From JBBRHF01 sp038223055 (lineage in GTDB: Bacteria > Actinomycetota > Actinomycetes > JACCUZ01), in contig JBBRHF010000028.1 of assembly GCA_038223055.1 (NCBI GenBank), positions 1 to 29,823 on the forward strand: DNA of 29,823 nucleotides. The letters are read 5' to 3'. The notes beneath the pieces are model-generated. The model saw only the letters and a list, made by a program, of their open reading frames with translations. It was not told the DNA's origin and did no database searches. Position numbers and translations under genes: made by a program. Positions within the stretch are counted from its first letter, which is position 1, and each line of letters starts with the position of its first letter. Shown piece after piece: positions 14,536 to 24,184 of the stretch.

Positions 14536-15831
14536 GTGGCGCTGACCGGTCGGGCGGGGCTGCTCGCCCTGGTCGGCGCCGTCGTGGTGGGACTCGTGCT
14601 GCCCTCGACGTGGGGGCTGGTGCTGGTGACCGGCCTGGTGCTCGCCGTCGTCGCCGTCGATGTCAGCCTGGCCGCGCCGGTCGGACCGCTGCGCCTGGCC
14701 CGGACCGGGGACACCGCCGTGCGGCTCGGCGAAACCGCGACGGTCACCCTGACGGTGCAGAACCCGTCACCGCGACGACTGCGCGGGCTCCTGCGCGACG
14801 CCTGGCCGCCCAGCGCGGGGGCCGCCGGGCAGCGGCAGGCCCTCGACGTACCCTCGCAGGAGCGCCGTCGGGTCGTGACCGTGCTGCGCCCCACCCGGCG
14901 CGGCGACCGGCCGGCCCACCAGGTGACCATCCGCTCCGTCGGGCCGCTGGGCTTCGCGGCCCGGCAGGGCTCTCGCGACGTGCCGTGGCGGGTCCGGGTG
15001 CTGCCGCCCTTCACCTCGCGCAAGCACCTGCCGTCCAAGCTGGCGCGGCTGCGCCAGCTGGACGGTCGGGCCTCGGTGATGATCCGGGGCCAGGGCACCG
15101 AGTTCGACTCGCTGCGGGAGTACGTCGTGGGCGACGACGTACGGTCGATCGACTGGCGGGCCTCGGCTCGGGCGACGGACGTGATGGTGCGCACCTGGCG
15201 CCCGGAGCGCGACCGGCGGATCCTGCTCGTGCTGGACACCGGGCGTACATCGGCCGGGCGGGTCGGCGACGCACCACGGCTGGACGCCGCGCTGGACGCC
15301 GCACTGCTGCTCGCCGCCCTGGCCAGCCGGGCCGGGGACCGGGTCGACCTGCTGGCCTACGACCGCACCGTGCGTGCGCGGGTCGAGGGCGCCACGGCGG
15401 GCGAGCTGCTCCCGGCGCTGGTCGCGGCGATGGCCGTCTTGCAGCCGACCCTGGTCGAGCCGGATTACGCCGGGATGGTCTCGGCCGTGCTGTCCCGGTC
15501 GCCGCGGCGCTCGCTGGTGGTGCTGCTCACCGGCCTGGACGCGGCGCCGGTGCAGGAGGGCCTGCTGCCGGTGCTCGGCCAGCTGGCCGCGCGGCACGTG
15601 GTCGTCCTGGCCTCGGTGGGTGACCCGCGGGTGGCAGCCATGGCGACCGGGCGAGGGGATGCCGAGGCGGTCTACGACGCCGCGTCGGCGGAGCGGGCCG
15701 GACTGGAGCGGCGCGCGATCAGCGAGCTGCTGATCCGGCGAGGTGTCGAGGTGGTCGACGCCCCGCCCGACCAGCTGGCCCCACGGCTCGCCGACCGCTA
15801 CCTCGCCCTCAAGGCGGCCGGGAGGCTCTGA
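14536..15831 (+). CDS. DUF58 domain protein
   Basis: Protein of 431 aa with two N-terminal TM segments (LLALVGAVVVGLVLP and WGLVLVTGLVLAVVAVDV). An extracytoplasmic-looking beta domain follows (RLGETATVTLTVQNPSPRRL). The DUF58 signature is GQGTEFDSLREYVVGDDVR then IDWRASARATDVMVRTWRPE. A von Willebrand A-like domain begins RRILLVLDTGRTSAG; the usual DxSxS metal site is degenerate (DTGRT). DUF58 proteins are encoded next to MoxR and probably act with it. The start is GTG 14536; no strong Shine-Dalgarno sequence is visible. It ends 6 bp before the convergent SpoIIM-like gene. Confidence 0.9.
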   Translation: MALTGRAGLLALVGAVVVGLVLPSTWGLVLVTGLVLAVVAVDVSLAAPVGPLRLARTGDTAVRLGETATVTLTVQNPSPRRLRGLLRDAWPPSAGAAGQRQALDVPSQERRRVVTVLRPTRRGDRPAHQVTIRSVGPLGFAARQGSRDVPWRVRVLPPFTSRKHLPSKLARLRQLDGRASVMIRGQGTEFDSLREYVVGDDVRSIDWRASARATDVMVRTWRPERDRRILLVLDTGRTSAGRVGDAPRLDAALDAALLLAALASRAGDRVDLLAYDRTVRARVEGATAGELLPALVAAMAVLQPTLVEPDYAGMVSAVLSRSPRRSLVVLLTGLDAAPVQEGLLPVLGQLAARHVVVLASVGDPRVAAMATGRGDAEAVYDAASAERAGLERRAISELLIRRGVEVVDAPPDQLAPRLADRYLALKAAGRL

Positions 15832-15837
15832 CCCGGA

Positions 15838-16830
15838 TCAGGCCGCGACGGGAGCGGACTCACCAGCGCCCCGCGCGCCGCCCATCTCGCCGGCCAGGAC
15901 GGCGCGGCGACCCGGCCCCAACACGTAGCCGAGGAAGGCTAGCCACACGATGATGCCGATGCCGATCCGGGCCACCGTGGGCAGCGGCGACGGCGTGACG
16001 AAGGCCTCAATCACCCCGGACACCGCCAGCGTGACCGCGAGCCCGACGGCGAGCGCCCCCGCCGCAAGGCCCTCCTCCATGAGCGCCTGCGAGCGGGTGC
16101 GCGGCCCGGGATCGATCCAGGTCCAGCCGAGCCGCAGGCCCGCGCCGGCCGACACGAACACGCAGGTCAGCTCGAGCAGCCCGTGCGGCAGGATCAGCCC
16201 GAAGAACAGGTCCAACTTGCCGCTGGCGGCCATCAGCCCACCAGCAACGCCGACGTTGAGGGCGTTTTGCCACATCAGATAGACCACCGGCACCAGGAAC
16301 ACCCCGAATGCGAGCATCAGCGCGCACACCCATGCGTTGTTGGTCGCCACCTTGGCGGCGAACGAACCGCCCGGCGCGGAGGAGTAGTAGTTCTCGAAAT
16401 CGTGGTCCACCAACTGACGGATCTCCGCCGGCGAGGCGATCGAGCCCTGGACCGCGGGGTGGCTGCTCACCCACCCACCGACGACCAGACCGACCACACA
16501 GAAGACCACGCCGACGGGGACCCACCAGCGCATCGACCGGTAGAGCGCGGCGGGGTAGACGACCGCGAAGAAGCGCCCGACGTCGGTCCATGCCGGCGCT
16601 GGAGAACCGGCCACCGTGGCCCGGGCCCGGGCCACGAGGGTTGACAGCCGCCCGACCAGGGCCGGGTCCGGGGACGCCGAGCGCACCACCGACAGGTGCG
16701 TCGCCACCCGCTGGTAGAGCCCGACAAGCTCGTCCGCCTCGTCGCCAGTGAGCTTGCGACCGCGGCCCATCAGGACCTCGAGGCGGGCCCATTCGTCGCG
16801 GTGGGCGCCGACATAGGCATCGACGTCCAT
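15838..16830 (-). CDS. Stage II sporulation protein M-like membrane protein
   Basis: Integral membrane protein of 330 aa in the SpoIIM-like (DUF95) family. A helical cytoplasmic N-domain starts MDVDAYVGAHRDEWARLE and has LVGLYQRVATHLSVVRS. TM segments include WWVPVGVVFCVVGLVVGGW, VCALMLAFGVFLVPVVYL, LPHGLLELTCVFVSAGAGLR and a final pair near the C-terminus. The conserved NNAWVCALML, GVAGGLMAASGKLDLFFGLI and HGLLEL motifs mark the family. In non-sporulating actinobacteria the protein is always found with RDD and MoxR/DUF58 genes; its function is unknown. Start ATG 16830 is supported by a TAGTCT box seven nt upstream and by family length, although the frame is open to 17130. Confidence 0.9.
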   Translation of the reverse strand: MDVDAYVGAHRDEWARLEVLMGRGRKLTGDEADELVGLYQRVATHLSVVRSASPDPALVGRLSTLVARARATVAGSPAPAWTDVGRFFAVVYPAALYRSMRWWVPVGVVFCVVGLVVGGWVSSHPAVQGSIASPAEIRQLVDHDFENYYSSAPGGSFAAKVATNNAWVCALMLAFGVFLVPVVYLMWQNALNVGVAGGLMAASGKLDLFFGLILPHGLLELTCVFVSAGAGLRLGWTWIDPGPRTRSQALMEEGLAAGALAVGLAVTLAVSGVIEAFVTPSPLPTVARIGIGIIVWLAFLGYVLGPGRRAVLAGEMGGARGAGESAPVAA

Positions 16831-16837
16831 GCCGCTC

Positions 16838-16866
16838 AGACTACCCTTGAGGTCTGCGGGTCGGCA
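16838..16866 (-). promoter_or_regulatory. Candidate promoter of the SpoIIM-like gene
   Basis: On the minus strand TAGTCT (16838-16843) lies seven nt before the ATG at 16830, and TGCCGA (16861-16866) lies 17 bp further upstream as a weak -35 element. The short distance predicts a leaderless or nearly leaderless transcript. Confidence 0.45.
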
Positions 16867-16869
16867 GGC

Positions 16870-16888
16870 ACGTCGTCGGCCACGACGT
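16870..16888. promoter_or_regulatory. Inverted repeat between the SpoIIM-like and RDD genes
   Basis: ACGTCGT-CGGCC-ACGACGT is a perfect 7-5-7 inverted repeat in the 109-bp divergent region between the two genes. It may be an operator shared by both promoters, or a chance GC-rich palindrome. Confidence 0.35.
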
Positions 16889-16939
16889 CGGCCGGTGCGG
16901 TCAGACGGCGAGGTCCGGCGGTTCGGAAGGCGGGGTTTC

Positions 16940-17890
16940 GTGACCGAGATGGTCACCGGCGAGGCCGTGGTCCTCGAGTTGCGGTTGGCCCGGTTCGGCA
17001 GCCGGCTGATCGCCCTCGTCATCGACGGCGCCATCCAGTTCGTGGCGCTCCTGCTCGGTTTCGCCGTGGTGGGCGGGGTCGCCGGGTCGGTCGACTCCGC
17101 CCTGGGCAGCGCGATCCTGCTGGTTTTCACCGTGTTGGTCCTGGTGGGCTACCCGGTCGCCTTCGAGACGCTCACCCGGGGGCGGTCCCCCGGAAAGATG
17201 GCCATGGGCCTACGTGTCGTCCGGGAGGACGGCGGCCCGATCCAGTTCCGGCAGGCGCTGGTCCGCGGCCTGCTCGGCGTGGTCGAGATCTATGTGAGCT
17301 TTGGGTCGGTTGCGCTGATCGTCTCGCTGGTCTCGGCGCGGGGGAAGCGCGTCGGCGACTACCTTGCCGGCACCGTCGTCCTGCGCGAGCGGACGCCCCA
17401 GCAGCGGGCGCCGATGGCGATGATGCCCCCGCAACTGGCCGGCTGGGCGAGCACGCTCGACCTGTCCGCGGTGCCCGACGACCTGGCGCTGGCGGCGCGC
17501 CAGTTCCTCGCCCGGGCCGGCGAGCTGTCCCCCGAGGCGCGCGACCAGGTCGGCACTCGACTGGCCGACGCGCTGGCGGCGGTGACCCGGCCCGCACCGC
17601 CGCCAGGCGTGCCCGTCTGGGCGTTCCTGGCCGCCGTGGTCGCGGAGCGACGCACGCGCGAAACCGAGCGCCTGCGCCGGCGGCGCACCACCGGCCACCT
17701 GCCACAGGTGCGATACGCGCCGCCCACGGCCCCGCCCCCCGATCCCGGTGCCGGTGCCGGCCACGCTGCGGAGCCGCGCAACCCGGGGTTGAAGCTTCCG
17801 CTCCCCCCCCAGCTTCCGCTCCCCCCCCAGGCTCCGCTCCCCCCCCAGGATCCGCTCGCGCCGGACAACCCCTTCGCTCCGCCGGGCTGA
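16940..17890 (+). CDS. RDD-family membrane protein with Pro-rich tail
   Basis: Protein of 316 aa. The RDD domain (about 15-150) has RLARFGSRLIALVIDGAI, in which the Arg/Asp signature is visible, TM segments FVALLLGFAVVGGVAG and AILLVFTVLVLVGYPVAF, the LTRGRSPGKMAMGLRVV motif, and a third TM near VALIVSLVSARGKRVGDYLAGT. A soluble helical middle follows (DLALAARQFLARAGELSP). The C-terminus is Pro-rich and contains three 6-residue repeats (LPLPPQ type) from DNA with three C8 tracts. RDD proteins may transport ions or scaffold complexes; here it partners the SpoIIM-like gene, divergently placed. GTG 16940 is preferred over the open frame from 16829 because GGAAGG lies upstream and the family begins near TGEAVVLEL. 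Confidence 0.87.
   Translation: MTEMVTGEAVVLELRLARFGSRLIALVIDGAIQFVALLLGFAVVGGVAGSVDSALGSAILLVFTVLVLVGYPVAFETLTRGRSPGKMAMGLRVVREDGGPIQFRQALVRGLLGVVEIYVSFGSVALIVSLVSARGKRVGDYLAGTVVLRERTPQQRAPMAMMPPQLAGWASTLDLSAVPDDLALAARQFLARAGELSPEARDQVGTRLADALAAVTRPAPPPGVPVWAFLAAVVAERRTRETERLRRRRTTGHLPQVRYAPPTAPPPDPGAGAGHAAEPRNPGLKLPLPPQLPLPPQAPLPPQDPLAPDNPFAPPG
17795..17848. repeat. 18-bp tandem repeat x3 with C8 tracts in the RDD gene
   Basis: Three 18-bp units (CTTCCGCTCCCCCCCCAG and a close variant) each contain exactly eight consecutive C, at 17803-17810, 17821-17828 and 17839-17846. They encode the LPLPPQ-type repeats near the C-terminus. Slippage in any C tract would shift frame for the last 15-30 codons. 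Confidence 0.95.
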
Positions 17891-17902
17891 CCCGACTAGA
17901 GG

Positions 17903-19360
<1,458 letters not shown>

Positions 19361-19575
19361 GGTTGCTCCCAGATAGCGGTGCGTCGATGTGTGGGCAGTC
19401 CCGCGCGCTCAAGTGGGTCAGGTGTGATGTGGCGCTGCGGTGGAGAACTGCCCGGCGCGGCCCCTCCGGGCCTGTCCATCAGTGACGCCGATGACTCCAC
19501 CACCCAGAGTAGCGGCTGGGCCGCGACCTGCCAAAACGACGGCGAGCGGGCTGGGGTTTCGTCAGGCGGTCTCGG

Positions 19576-20541
19576 TCAGGGGGTCTCCGCCGGCGGGACG
19601 AGGGAGGGGGGCACGTGGGCGGCCCGCTCGGGGACGTAGATGTCGGGCTCGAGGTAGATAACCCGGGCGATCGGCTCAGCCGCCCGGATGCGGGCCTCGG
19701 CGGCGTTGATAGCGCGGGCGACGTCCCGGGCGGTGTCGTCGTGGCGTACGGCGACCTTGGCCGCGACCAGCAGCTCCTCGGGCCCCAGGTGCAGGGTGCG
19801 CAGGTGGATGACCCGCTCGATGCTGGGGTCGTCCTCCAGCGCGGCGACGATGCGCGCGACGGCGTCGGCGTTGGCGCCCTCGCCGAGCAGCAGGCTCTCG
19901 GTCTCGATCCCGAGGAGGACCGCAACGGTCACCAGCAGCAGGCCGATGGCGACGGTGCCGAGGCCGTCCCAGACGCCGTTTCCGGTGAGCAGCGTCAGTC
20001 CCACCCCGATCAGGGCGAACACGAGGCCGACCAGCGCAGCGGAGTCCTCGAGCAGGACGACCGGCAGCTCGGGGGCCTTGGAGTGCCGGATGAACGACAC
20101 CCACGACACCCCGTTCCGGGCCCGGTTGGACTCGTGGACGGCGGTGCGGAACGAGAATGACTCGAGGCCGATCGCCACGATGAGCACGAGGACCGGCACC
20201 CAATGCCAGCTGTGGATGCCTTCTCGCTCCCGGAGCTTGTGGTAGCCCTCGTAGAGGGCGAACAGACCGCCGAGGCTGAACAGCACGATGGCCACGAGGA
20301 ACGCGTATAGATAGCGCTCACGGCCGTAGCCGAACGGGTGGTCCGTGGTCGCGGACCGCTTGGCCCGCTTGCCGCCGAGCAGCAGCAACGCCTGGTTGCC
20401 GGTGTCGGCGAGGGAGTGGATCGACTCGGCCAGCATCGAGGACGACCGGGTGAGCAGGAAGGCCACCAACTTGGTCACCGCTATGCCGAGGTTGGCCAGC
20501 AGCGCGGCGATGATGGCCCGGGTGCCGCCTTCGGTGCTCAC
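19576..20541 (-). CDS. Cation diffusion facilitator metal transporter
   Basis: Membrane transporter of 321 aa in the CDF family, which exports divalent metals such as Zn(II), Fe(II) or Mn(II) in exchange for protons. Metal-site motifs are SSSMLAESIHSLADTGNQAL (HxxxD in TM2) and, in TM5, VVLLEDSAALVGLVFALIGV (the acidic ED pair). The loop HPFGYGRERYLYAF resembles the ZnT9-like branch, where it is well conserved. The cytoplasmic C-terminal domain (about 215-321) has HLRTLHLGPEELLVAAKV. ATG 20541 overlaps the TGA of the isomerase gene upstream (ATGA), so it belongs to the same operon. The metal cannot be decided from sequence. Confidence 0.92.
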   Translation of the reverse strand: MSTEGGTRAIIAALLANLGIAVTKLVAFLLTRSSSMLAESIHSLADTGNQALLLLGGKRAKRSATTDHPFGYGRERYLYAFLVAIVLFSLGGLFALYEGYHKLREREGIHSWHWVPVLVLIVAIGLESFSFRTAVHESNRARNGVSWVSFIRHSKAPELPVVLLEDSAALVGLVFALIGVGLTLLTGNGVWDGLGTVAIGLLLVTVAVLLGIETESLLLGEGANADAVARIVAALEDDPSIERVIHLRTLHLGPEELLVAAKVAVRHDDTARDVARAINAAEARIRAAEPIARVIYLEPDIYVPERAAHVPPSLVPPAETP

Positions 20542-21710
20542 CGGGCGATGCGCTGCTTCAACGAGATGATCGGGTCGATCGGCGTGGGGTCGATACCCTG
20601 CAGCAGGGCCAGATATACCGAGGCGAAGTCGATCGGCTGCACCAGGCTGGCCAGGCGGGCGACCGCGTGCTGACCGCTCGCCCGCAGCTCGGTCAGCCCC
20701 ACGGCATATTCCGCCGCGAGCTCGACCGTCGCGTCGCTGCGGCGAACCACCTGGGGCAGGGTCTCGGTGTCACGCAGCAACACCAGCCGCAGACTGGGCC
20801 AGCCCGGCTCCCCCTCGACGCGATCCCGGAACAGGTCCTCGACGGGCGCCACGCCGGCCGGGGAGCCTGGTCCCGTTCCGGCCCGGCCGTAACGACCTGC
20901 GAAGCAGACGACCTGGTTGTGGTGGGCTTCGGGCAGCACACCGGGGACGGACGGCTGCTTGGCGTTCTCCGCGAGCTGGCCGGCGAAACGCGTGGCCGTC
21001 ACCGAGGTCAGGTCGCTGGTGCCCCAGATCATCGGCAGGGTCCCGACCAGCTCGAGGGCCAGCCGCTTGGCCGGGTTGGCGTAGGTGTCAGCGCCCGGCG
21101 CGCACTCGGTGCTGACCTGGTCGAGGTCGTCGGCCACGGCCGCGAGCATGCCGGTGGGGCAGGTGACCAGACCCAGGGCGTCGGCGAGCAGCATCAGCGG
21201 GACGGACAGGGCCCAGAAGTTGGCCCGCGGCATCCGACCGCCGCCGTCGACGGGGATGTGCACGCCGTGCCCGGCCTCCGCACGCTGAGCCAGCGGGGTG
21301 CCTGCGATGCCGACTGTGACCAGGCGGGCGCCGCGGCGCAGCGCCTCGTCGGCGATGGCGAGGGTCTCCTCGGTGCTCCCGGAGCAGGACACCGCGACGA
21401 CCAGGTCCAGCGGCCCGACCCAGCCGGGCAGCCGGTAGCCGCGATGCGCCAGCACCGGCACCGGGCAGCTGGCGCCGGTGACGGCGGCCAGCACATCCCC
21501 CGCGATGCCCGACCCGCCCATGCCGGCGGCGATGATCGACCGCGGCCGGCCGTCGGCGACGACGGCGCCGAGGTCGGCCTCGCCGGTGCGCAGCACGGCC
21601 TCGCGCACCTGCGCCCCCGCCGTGGCGACGGCCCGCAGCATGCCGTCGGTGTCGGCGGCAGCCAGGGCGGCCGGGTCATCGAGGATCGCCTCATCGACGT
21701 ACGGGCTCAT
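20538..21710 (-). CDS. SIS-domain bifunctional phosphoglucose/phosphomannose isomerase
   Basis: Sugar-phosphate isomerase of 390 aa that likely interconverts fructose-6-P with glucose-6-P and mannose-6-P. The SIS domain has the phosphate-binding loops AAGMGGSGIAGD and VSCSGSTEETLAIAD. The C-terminal bacterial PGI/PMI domain has TRFAGQLAENAKQ and the active-site PEAHHNQVVCF. Start ATG 21710 is chosen because it overlaps the Trm112-like stop and the family begins with a short acidic lead (YVDEAILDDP). In Streptomyces a separate manA gene normally follows, but here the CDF gene follows directly. This enzyme may therefore be the local source of mannose-6-P for the downstream mutase and mannosylated envelope polymers. 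Confidence 0.9.
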   Translation of the reverse strand: MSPYVDEAILDDPAALAAADTDGMLRAVATAGAQVREAVLRTGEADLGAVVADGRPRSIIAAGMGGSGIAGDVLAAVTGASCPVPVLAHRGYRLPGWVGPLDLVVAVSCSGSTEETLAIADEALRRGARLVTVGIAGTPLAQRAEAGHGVHIPVDGGGRMPRANFWALSVPLMLLADALGLVTCPTGMLAAVADDLDQVSTECAPGADTYANPAKRLALELVGTLPMIWGTSDLTSVTATRFAGQLAENAKQPSVPGVLPEAHHNQVVCFAGRYGRAGTGPGSPAGVAPVEDLFRDRVEGEPGWPSLRLVLLRDTETLPQVVRRSDATVELAAEYAVGLTELRASGQHAVARLASLVQPIDFASVYLALLQGIDPTPIDPIISLKQRIAR

Positions 21711-21886
21711 GGTTGGGGTGCCCGGGCCTCGTCGATGAGCAGGACGGGGATGTCGTCCCTCACCGGATAGGCCAGCCCGCAGGCCTCGCCGGTGCAGACG
21801 AGCTCGGCGGCGGCCTCGTCGACGCGCAGCGGCGCGTGACATTTCGGGCAGGCCAGGATCTCGAGCAGGCGCTCGTCGATGTTCAC
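21707..21886 (-). CDS. Trm112-family zinc-ribbon protein (59 aa)
   Basis: A short gene decoded from the sequence: GTG 21886 to TGA 21707. The protein begins MNIDERLLEILACPKCHAPL and later has LVCTGEACGLAYPVRDDIPV, which is the UPF0434/Trm112 pattern (Cys pair CPKC, then CTGEAC) followed by the conserved Y-P-V-x-D-x-I-P-V-L-L. In eukaryotes Trm112 activates methyltransferases; the bacterial role is not settled. Both ends overlap neighbours by 4 bp (GTGA with the mutase stop, ATGA with the isomerase start), making a tightly coupled operon. The overlap pattern and conservation leave little doubt that it is a real gene. Confidence 0.92.
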   Translation of the reverse strand: MNIDERLLEILACPKCHAPLRVDEAAAELVCTGEACGLAYPVRDDIPVLLIDEARAPQP

Positions 21887-23256
21887 GGTGCGGGCTCCTT
21901 ACGAACCAGGGCGAGGACCTCGTCGCGCACCCGCGCCATGGTGGCGTGGTCTGGCGCCTCGACATTCAACCGGATCAGCGGCTCGGTGTTGGATCCGCGC
22001 AGGTTGAACCACCAGTCGTCGACGCTGACAGTGAGCCCGTCGAGCTCGTCGATCTCGACCCCGCGGCGGTCGGCGTAGGCGGCGCGGACCGCCGCCATCC
22101 GGGTCGGGGCTGTGTCTCCCCCGGCGAGGGTGCTGTTGATCTCCCCCGACCCGGCATAGCGCTCGAACTGCGCCGCGAACGCCGACAGCGGCGCGTCCTG
22201 CCCGGCCAGTGCGGCGAGCACATGCAGGGCCGCAAGCATGCCGGTGTCGGCGCGCCAGAAGTCGCGAAAGTAGTAGTGGGCCGAGTGTTCCCCGCCGAAG
22301 ACCGCGTCGGTGCGGGCCATCTCGGCCTTGACGAAGGAGTGCCCGACGCGGGTGCGCAGCGGCACCCCGCCGTGCTCGCGCACGATCTCGGGCACGGCCC
22401 GCGACGTGATCAGGTTGTGGATCACCGTGCCGCCGGGATGCTTGGCCAGCTCCCGTACGGCGACGAGCGCCGTGACCGCCGACGGCGAGACGGGCTCGCC
22501 CCGCTCGTCGACGACGAAGCACCGGTCGGCGTCGCCGTCGAAGGCGATGCCGAGGTCGGCGCCCTCCGCCCGGACGGCGTGCTGCAGGTCGACGAGGTTC
22601 TTCGGGTCCAGCGGGTTGGCCTCGTGGTTGGGGAAGGTGCCGTCGAGCTCGAAATAGAGGGGAATCACCTCCACCGGCAGACCGGCCAGCACCGAGGGAA
22701 CGGTGTGCCCGCCCATGCCGTTGCCGGCGTCGATGACGACCTTGAGGTGACGACCGCCGCGCAGGTCCACCAGCGAACGAAGGTGGTCGGCGTAGGCCGC
22801 GAGCAGGTCGCGGTGGGACACCGTGCCCGGCGGGCCCGCGAACGCCGGCACGCCCGTCTCGGCCAACTCGCGGATGTCCATCAGCCCGGAGTCGGCTCCG
22901 ATCGGGGTCGCCCCGGCGCGGCACATCTTAATGCCGTTGTACTGCGCAGGGTTGTGGCTCGCGGTGAACATCGCGCCCGGCAGGTCGAGATGGCCGCTGG
23001 CGAAGTAGAGTTGATCGGTCGAAGCCAGCCCGATGTCGATCACGTCGGCGCCCTGCGCGGCGGCTCCCTCGGCGAAGGCGGCGACCAGCGACGGCGACGA
23101 CGGACGCATGTCGCGACCGACGACGACCGCACCCCCGGCCGCGCCGGTCACGCGCGCGAAGGCCGCTCCGAGGTCGCGAGCCACATCCGCATCGAGCTGG
23201 TCGGGGACGACGCCGCGCACGTCGTAGGCCTTCACCAAACCGGATAGGTCGCGCAC
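21883..23256 (-). CDS. manB: Phosphomannomutase/phosphoglucomutase
   Basis: Alpha-D-phosphohexomutase of 457 aa that converts mannose-6-P to mannose-1-P (and often glucose phosphates), feeding GDP-mannose synthesis. All four family motifs are present: the catalytic serine loop TASHNPAQYNG, the Mg-binding loop FDGDADRCFVVDE, the sugar-specificity loop GGEHSAHYYF (the GEHS form favours PMM/PGM), and the phosphate-binding loop RGSNTEPLIRLNVEA. The N-terminus has KAYDVRGVVPDQLD. GTG 23256 is preferred over the longer frame (to 23340) because the family starts close to LVKAYDVRG and a TAGGCT box lies seven nt upstream. It leads the operon with the Trm112-like, isomerase and CDF genes. Confidence 0.95.
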   Translation of the reverse strand: MRDLSGLVKAYDVRGVVPDQLDADVARDLGAAFARVTGAAGGAVVVGRDMRPSSPSLVAAFAEGAAAQGADVIDIGLASTDQLYFASGHLDLPGAMFTASHNPAQYNGIKMCRAGATPIGADSGLMDIRELAETGVPAFAGPPGTVSHRDLLAAYADHLRSLVDLRGGRHLKVVIDAGNGMGGHTVPSVLAGLPVEVIPLYFELDGTFPNHEANPLDPKNLVDLQHAVRAEGADLGIAFDGDADRCFVVDERGEPVSPSAVTALVAVRELAKHPGGTVIHNLITSRAVPEIVREHGGVPLRTRVGHSFVKAEMARTDAVFGGEHSAHYYFRDFWRADTGMLAALHVLAALAGQDAPLSAFAAQFERYAGSGEINSTLAGGDTAPTRMAAVRAAYADRRGVEIDELDGLTVSVDDWWFNLRGSNTEPLIRLNVEAPDHATMARVRDEVLALVRKEPAP

Positions 23257-23263
23257 GGCCGCG

Positions 23264-23269
23264 AGCCTA
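23264..23269 (-). promoter_or_regulatory. Candidate -10 box (TAGGCT) of the manB operon
   Basis: On the minus strand TAGGCT lies seven nt before the GTG start at 23256. No -35 match was seen. The spacing predicts a leaderless transcript, like the boxes at 16838, 24185 and 24253. Confidence 0.4.
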
Positions 23270-23342
23270 TCGGCTGTCTCCCGGACGGCCCGCAGCCGAC
23301 GGCGGTCCGGTCCTGGGACCACCCCCCATCCGAGGCGCACCC

Positions 23343-23378
23343 ATGGTCGCCGGGTGGATCATGGTCGCCGGGTGGATC
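23343..23378. repeat. 18-bp direct repeat x2 spanning a stop codon
   Basis: ATGGTCGCCGGGTGGATC occurs at 23343-23360 and 23361-23378, adjacent copies. On the minus strand the junction of the two copies makes the TGA stop of the small zinc-ribbon-like gene (23359-23361); the second copy in transcription order lies downstream. Confidence 0.92.
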
Positions 23379-23676
23379 GTCGGGGAAGCTTGATCTGGCG
23401 GTCTCGATCGTTCGGGACCTTGGTCTTGCGGGCCTTGTCGAGGATGTTCGCGACGGGCAGCGGCGCCCCGTTCTCGCCGGGGCCGCTGTCCTCCCAGGTG
23501 CGGTACTCGCACCGATGGCAGGAGGTCAGCTGGACCGGCGAGCCGTCGGTGAGGGTGAGCGAGATGCGGGTCACCCGGACGCTGCCACAGGCTCGGCAGG
23601 TGGCCCCGGAGCGGGCTCCGCGCTGGGTGAGCGAGCCCGAGATGGGCGTGACGGGTGCTGCTGACGATCGGGCCAT
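23359..23676 (-). CDS. Small two-CxxC (zinc-ribbon-like) protein
   Basis: Protein of 105 aa. Two Cys pairs, CRACGS and CHRCEY, are 27 residues apart and frame a beta-rich segment (VTRISLTLTDGSPVQLTS), which is the look of a zinc ribbon. The tail is basic (KARKTKVPNDRDRQIKLPRR). Similar small proteins sit downstream of DUF3499 in other actinobacteria, but I know of no assigned function. The start is ATG 23676 with GGAG eight nt upstream. The stop falls at the joint of an 18-bp tandem repeat, so the Arg-rich C-terminus may have been reset by the duplication. Confidence 0.8.
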   Translation of the reverse strand: MARSSAAPVTPISGSLTQRGARSGATCRACGSVRVTRISLTLTDGSPVQLTSCHRCEYRTWEDSGPGENGAPLPVANILDKARKTKVPNDRDRQIKLPRRSTRRP

Positions 23677-23825
23677 GAACTCACTCCGGGGATGCGCGCC
23701 GTGCGTTGGTGCGCAGCCTGTCCTAGCCCGTCGAGGGGCCAGGCCGACCGAGACCGCGCGCTGTCACCATTGCTATCGGCACCAGGGACGCGGACCTTGA
23801 GCCCCGCAGATGAGGCGAGCCGGAA

Positions 23826-24176
23826 TCAGTCGGGCGAACGCAACACCCGCAAGTGGCCCCGCCGGCCGACCTCGGGGGGGTCGGTATCGAACGAGCCCTG
23901 GACCGGCCGGGCGGCCTCGCGCACCGCATCGGCCAGCGCCTCGAGGTCGTCCTTGCTGGGGGGGGCGGCGTCGGGGTCGGGTGCCAGCCGGAGGACCTCC
24001 CAGCCGCGGGGGGCGGTCAGTCGCTCGGAGTGGGCCACGCACAGGTCGTAGCAGTGCGGCTCGGCGTAGGTCGCGAGAGGGCCGAGGACCGCGGTCGAGT
24101 CGGCGTAGACATAGGTGAGCGTTGCGACGGCGGGCCGCCCACACGCGGAACGCGAGCAGCGGCGAACAGGGCTCAC
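23826..24176 (-). CDS. DUF3499 family protein
   Basis: Conserved actinobacterial protein of 116 aa, function unknown. The core has CSRSACGRPAVATLTYVYAD, then AVLGPLATYAEPHCYDLC and AHSERLTAPRGWEVLRL, which define DUF3499. The two Cys near the N-terminus and the HCYDLC cluster suggest a metal or redox site. The start is GTG 24176, with no Shine-Dalgarno sequence but a TAGCGT box eight nt upstream, fitting leaderless translation. It is divergent from the zincin-like gene with 89 bp between, the usual arrangement. The 149 bp downstream to the zinc-ribbon gene contain no further gene. Confidence 0.9.
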   Translation of the reverse strand: MSPVRRCSRSACGRPAVATLTYVYADSTAVLGPLATYAEPHCYDLCVAHSERLTAPRGWEVLRLAPDPDAAPPSKDDLEALADAVREAARPVQGSFDTDPPEVGRRGHLRVLRSPD

Positions 24177-24184
24177 GAGGCCAG

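Noticed and set aside
19361..19575. SAH riboswitch upstream of ahcY
   Set aside because: I could not find the conserved core of the element; only a GGCCC/GGGCC hairpin and a normal Shine-Dalgarno sequence are visible.
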